This document shows, one piece after another, positions 6,914 through 9,032 of a stretch of DNA of 9,032 nt. The DNA comes from Rikenellaceae bacterium (GTDB lineage Bacteria > Bacteroidota > Bacteroidia > Bacteroidales > UBA932). The stretch covers positions 1 through 9,032 of the forward strand of contig CAAGGO010000333.1 of NCBI GenBank assembly GCA_900769385.1. The letters run 5' to 3'. The notes under the pieces are model-generated. The model saw only the letters and a program-made list of their open reading frames with translations. It was not told the DNA's origin and ran no database searches. The translations under genes were made by a program, and so were the position numbers. Positions within the stretch are counted from its first letter, which is position 1. Each line of letters begins with the position of its first letter.

Positions 6914-6941
6914 CCTTGGTGGGCCTGACCGCCTGCCAAGG
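6914..6941 (+). terminator. Probable partial terminator/attenuator after the major fimbrillin
   Basis: CCTTGGTGGGC (6914-6924) pairs with GCCTGCCAAGG (6931-6941) over 11 bp including two G-T wobbles, loop CTGACC. It starts 19 bases after the stop of the probable major subunit. The tail TACTAATTTT has only a short T-run, so termination is expected to be incomplete, or the hairpin may protect the upstream mRNA 3' end. The 69-base gap that holds it is the largest between genes of this operon. Confidence 0.55.
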
Positions 6942-6964
6942 TACTAATTTTAAATCCTATCGCG

Positions 6965-8062
6965 ATGAACATAAGTGTAATGATGACATATTCCAGATAC
7001 TTGCTCCTTGCAGGAGTTATGTGTGCATTTGCCTCGTGTCAGCGCGAGGATTTGCCGTCAGATGAAACGGGTAATGGCAAAGCCATTGAGATTTCGGCAT
7101 CATCTGAGTGGCCTAAATTTACAAAGGGTCTTATTACAGATCCTGATGATCTGGCAGGAGACGGATTTGTGGTATGGGGCGCCTGGAAAAAGGATCCCTC
7201 AGACAAGACAACATATTTGGGGGACTACAGCAGCGGTACCAACAACCGCGTATTTGGGGATAATGGTACAATGGTAAATTATGTAGACGGTTCAGATTGG
7301 GAATACAGCCCTAAAAAATACTGGAACAGGGGAACATATACATTTGCCGCAGTACTTCCCGGATCCAAATTTGCAGCAACATACAATTCAGGCAATTCCG
7401 GAGCAGGCTACATTGCGGGGTTGAATGTACCTGCAACCGGCAATACCTCTCTGGAAATTGATTTTGGTGAGGGCGGATTTGATCTTGATGGAACCCAGAC
7501 CGACATTATGGTGGCATTCAGTGATGTTGACAACAAGGATGAAAGCAAAACAACTGTTTCCCTCAATTTTGTTCATCAACTTGCATTGGTAAAGTTTGAG
7601 GCTTCTGCAACAGATGCAACAGTGGAAGTGGATGAAATAATCCTTAAATCCTACAAAAGCAAGGCAGAGAGCGCTGAATTCAACTGGAGCGGCAATAGTG
7701 TAACTCCAGTATGGAAACTGAAAGATGAAAAAGGGAATTCATCCCACACGAATGGTACTGCCGGATGGGTTATGACAACAGATTTGCAAAATATGTTTGA
7801 GCACCTTGTTTTACCCCAAACTGCAACAGGTGCAAAGGTAAGCATAACATATACCGAACATTTTGATGGAGCCTCAACGGAAACCGGGAAAGCTGTTGCC
7901 AAAAATGTTGAGGTGGCAATCCCTGAAATCACCTGGGAACCGTCAAAAATTTACACATACAGGTTTACTGTAACAGCTGAAGGAATCATATTTGACACAC
8001 CGGTTGTTACCCAGTGGCAAAACGGTTCAGACGATGTATTTGATATACCGGAGAAGATGTAG
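6965..8062 (+). CDS. Fimbrillin family lipoprotein, probable minor subunit
   Basis: 365 residues from the first ATG; ATGs at 6980 and 6983 are also possible and would leave a more compact signal peptide. Lipoprotein Cys25 in FASC, followed by QRED, an acidic surface-type tail. The core follows the family plan of the preceding gene: IEISASSEWPKFTKGLI (41-57), GFVVWGAW, a W/Y-rich YSPKKYWNRGTYTFAAVLPG segment, QTDIMVAFSD from 178, NFVHQLALVKF (His204), and a terminal IIFDTPVVTQW with Trp351. Codon use is like the accessory genes rather than the probable major subunit. It lies beyond the stem-loop at 6914-6941 and 15 bases before the next fimbrillin gene, so it is expected at lower level: an anchor, adaptor or tip subunit. 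Confidence 0.83.
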   Translation: MNISVMMTYSRYLLLAGVMCAFASCQREDLPSDETGNGKAIEISASSEWPKFTKGLITDPDDLAGDGFVVWGAWKKDPSDKTTYLGDYSSGTNNRVFGDNGTMVNYVDGSDWEYSPKKYWNRGTYTFAAVLPGSKFAATYNSGNSGAGYIAGLNVPATGNTSLEIDFGEGGFDLDGTQTDIMVAFSDVDNKDESKTTVSLNFVHQLALVKFEASATDATVEVDEIILKSYKSKAESAEFNWSGNSVTPVWKLKDEKGNSSHTNGTAGWVMTTDLQNMFEHLVLPQTATGAKVSITYTEHFDGASTETGKAVAKNVEVAIPEITWEPSKIYTYRFTVTAEGIIFDTPVVTQWQNGSDDVFDIPEKM

Positions 8063-8077
8063 AGTAGAATAAAGCAT

Positions 8078-9032
8078 ATGAGAAGCACAATATATACAAT
8101 ATTAGCAACAGCACTGGTCCTTCTGACTGGATGCTCAAAAATGCAGGTTGAACCTGAGCAATTGCAGTCATATATCTTTTTTGAACCTGAAGTCTCCGAG
8201 ACAAAGGTTTCAAGGGCATCTCTGTTGGAGGGTACTTCGCTCCCGGGTGCTTTTGGTGTGTTGGGATATCACGGTGAATCAAAGGAGACACAGCTGTTTG
8301 CAAACAATATAACCAAGGTAAACAGGAACAGTGACGGAACTTTCTCGTACAATAATCTTGCCCCTTGGATAGACAGGGAAAACCACTATTTCTATGCTTT
8401 CTATATACACGGAAAAAATTATGACAACAGCATAGCGGATGTGGTACCCAATAACGGGAATCCTTATATATCATATTCGCAGCCGCAAAACTTGGGCGAT
8501 ATGTATGATATTCTTACTGCATATACACAAACAAAGAAAATCCCTTTTGTACCGCTCACATTCCAGCACAGGCTGTGGGCTCTTGATGTGAATATACTGA
8601 ACAGCCAGACAGAAATTTATGTAAGTGACACTATCCTTGTAAGTAATGACAATTTGAGCATTACCAATGTAAAGCTTTATGTTTCCGGCATTGCCAAAAC
8701 AGTTGAAATGAATCTTGCTGGTGGAGAAAACATAAAGGCCAGTGGGGATATGGAATTTGTTGTTTCCGGCACGCCTGTAGCTGTGGCAGCAGGTTCTGAA
8801 GAACATTTAGGCACGTTGTTGTTTGTACCCGGCCAAACTTTCAAATACCGTGTTGAAGTTGGATATACAGCCGGCGGAAATTCCACAGGTACTTTCAGCT
8901 ATCCTTCTTCCGGATATGCTACAGCAAACAACCTTGTAGCCGGATACAGATACAATTTGAAATTGGAAAAAACTAATGACACCTTTTTTGTGGGATTGGG
9001 TCCTGTGGATTGGAACCAGAAGGATGTCACAC
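8078..9032 (+). CDS. Fimbrillin family lipoprotein, 3' end cut by window edge
   Basis: The frame opens at ATG 8078, 15 bases after the preceding stop, and stays open to the right edge (318 complete residues). Lipoprotein signal ends LLTGC (Cys19), followed by SKMQVEPEQ. Family landmarks correspond to the two upstream fimbrillins: strand SYIFFEPEV, then KVSRASLLEG (Arg46), GAFGVLGYHG, MYDILTAYTQ from 142, TFQHRLWALDV (His164), and FVGLGPVDW with Trp312, the last-strand pattern found 14-18 residues before the end in the other two. So only roughly 10-20 residues are probably missing. Unlike the preceding two, its N-terminal cut-site region carries an arginine. It may be a minor or tip subunit; more operon genes may lie beyond the edge. 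Confidence 0.82.
   Translation, partial: MRSTIYTILATALVLLTGCSKMQVEPEQLQSYIFFEPEVSETKVSRASLLEGTSLPGAFGVLGYHGESKETQLFANNITKVNRNSDGTFSYNNLAPWIDRENHYFYAFYIHGKNYDNSIADVVPNNGNPYISYSQPQNLGDMYDILTAYTQTKKIPFVPLTFQHRLWALDVNILNSQTEIYVSDTILVSNDNLSITNVKLYVSGIAKTVEMNLAGGENIKASGDMEFVVSGTPVAVAAGSEEHLGTLLFVPGQTFKYRVEVGYTAGGNSTGTFSYPSSGYATANNLVAGYRYNLKLEKTNDTFFVGLGPVDWNQKDVT

Noticed and set aside
8007..8474. 155-residue minus-strand frame over the last two fimbrillin genes
   Set aside because: The plus-strand frame from 8078 has a lipoprotein signal and all fimbrillin landmarks, and the antisense product is Cys/Pro-rich with no pattern.

Overview
The window reads as a surface-pilus locus from a member of the Bacteroidales (a gut or oral Bacteroides-like organism). 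Four things point there: Bacteroidetes-type promoters (TAnnTTTG -7 boxes), lipoprotein signal peptides on most products, A/T-rich rather than Shine-Dalgarno leaders, and protein families (fimbrillin/Mfa-like, DUF3575, DUF5119) known mainly from this order. Genus cannot be fixed from the sequence alone.

Layout. Positions 1-929 hold a leftward unit: a 39-residue peptide gene (810-929), then a fimbrillin-like surface lipoprotein (747 down to the left edge, C-terminus missing). Positions 930-1279 are a 350-base divergent control region. It has a leftward promoter near 1096-1125, a rightward -7 box at 1249-1256, and a large imperfect inverted repeat (993-1050) inside the predicted leader of the leftward transcript. 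From 1280 to the right edge seven genes run rightward with gaps of 50, -4, 1, 25, 69 and 15 bases, which looks like one operon.

Rightward operon. It starts with a 676-residue lipoprotein carrying an OmpA-like domain and a TPR-like C-terminus. Next come a DUF3575 probable beta-barrel, a DUF5119 lipoprotein and a second DUF3575 protein. Three consecutive Mfa-like fimbrillins follow, the last cut by the right edge just before its end. The most economical reading is an outer-membrane anchor or platform (OmpA-like protein plus two small barrels), an accessory lipoprotein (DUF5119), and structural pilus subunits of the type V, lipoprotein-precursor kind.

Points of interest. The first of the three fimbrillins has distinct codon use and is followed by an 11-bp stem-loop, so it is probably the abundant shaft subunit, with reduced readthrough into the two later (minor or tip) subunits. 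It also has no arginine before residue 182, so an Arg-specific maturation protease of the P. gingivalis Rgp kind could not process its N-terminus; a lysine stands in the matching position. The small peptide gene and the structured leader on the leftward side are the least explained parts of the window. No RNA genes, insertion sequences or CRISPR arrays were seen.
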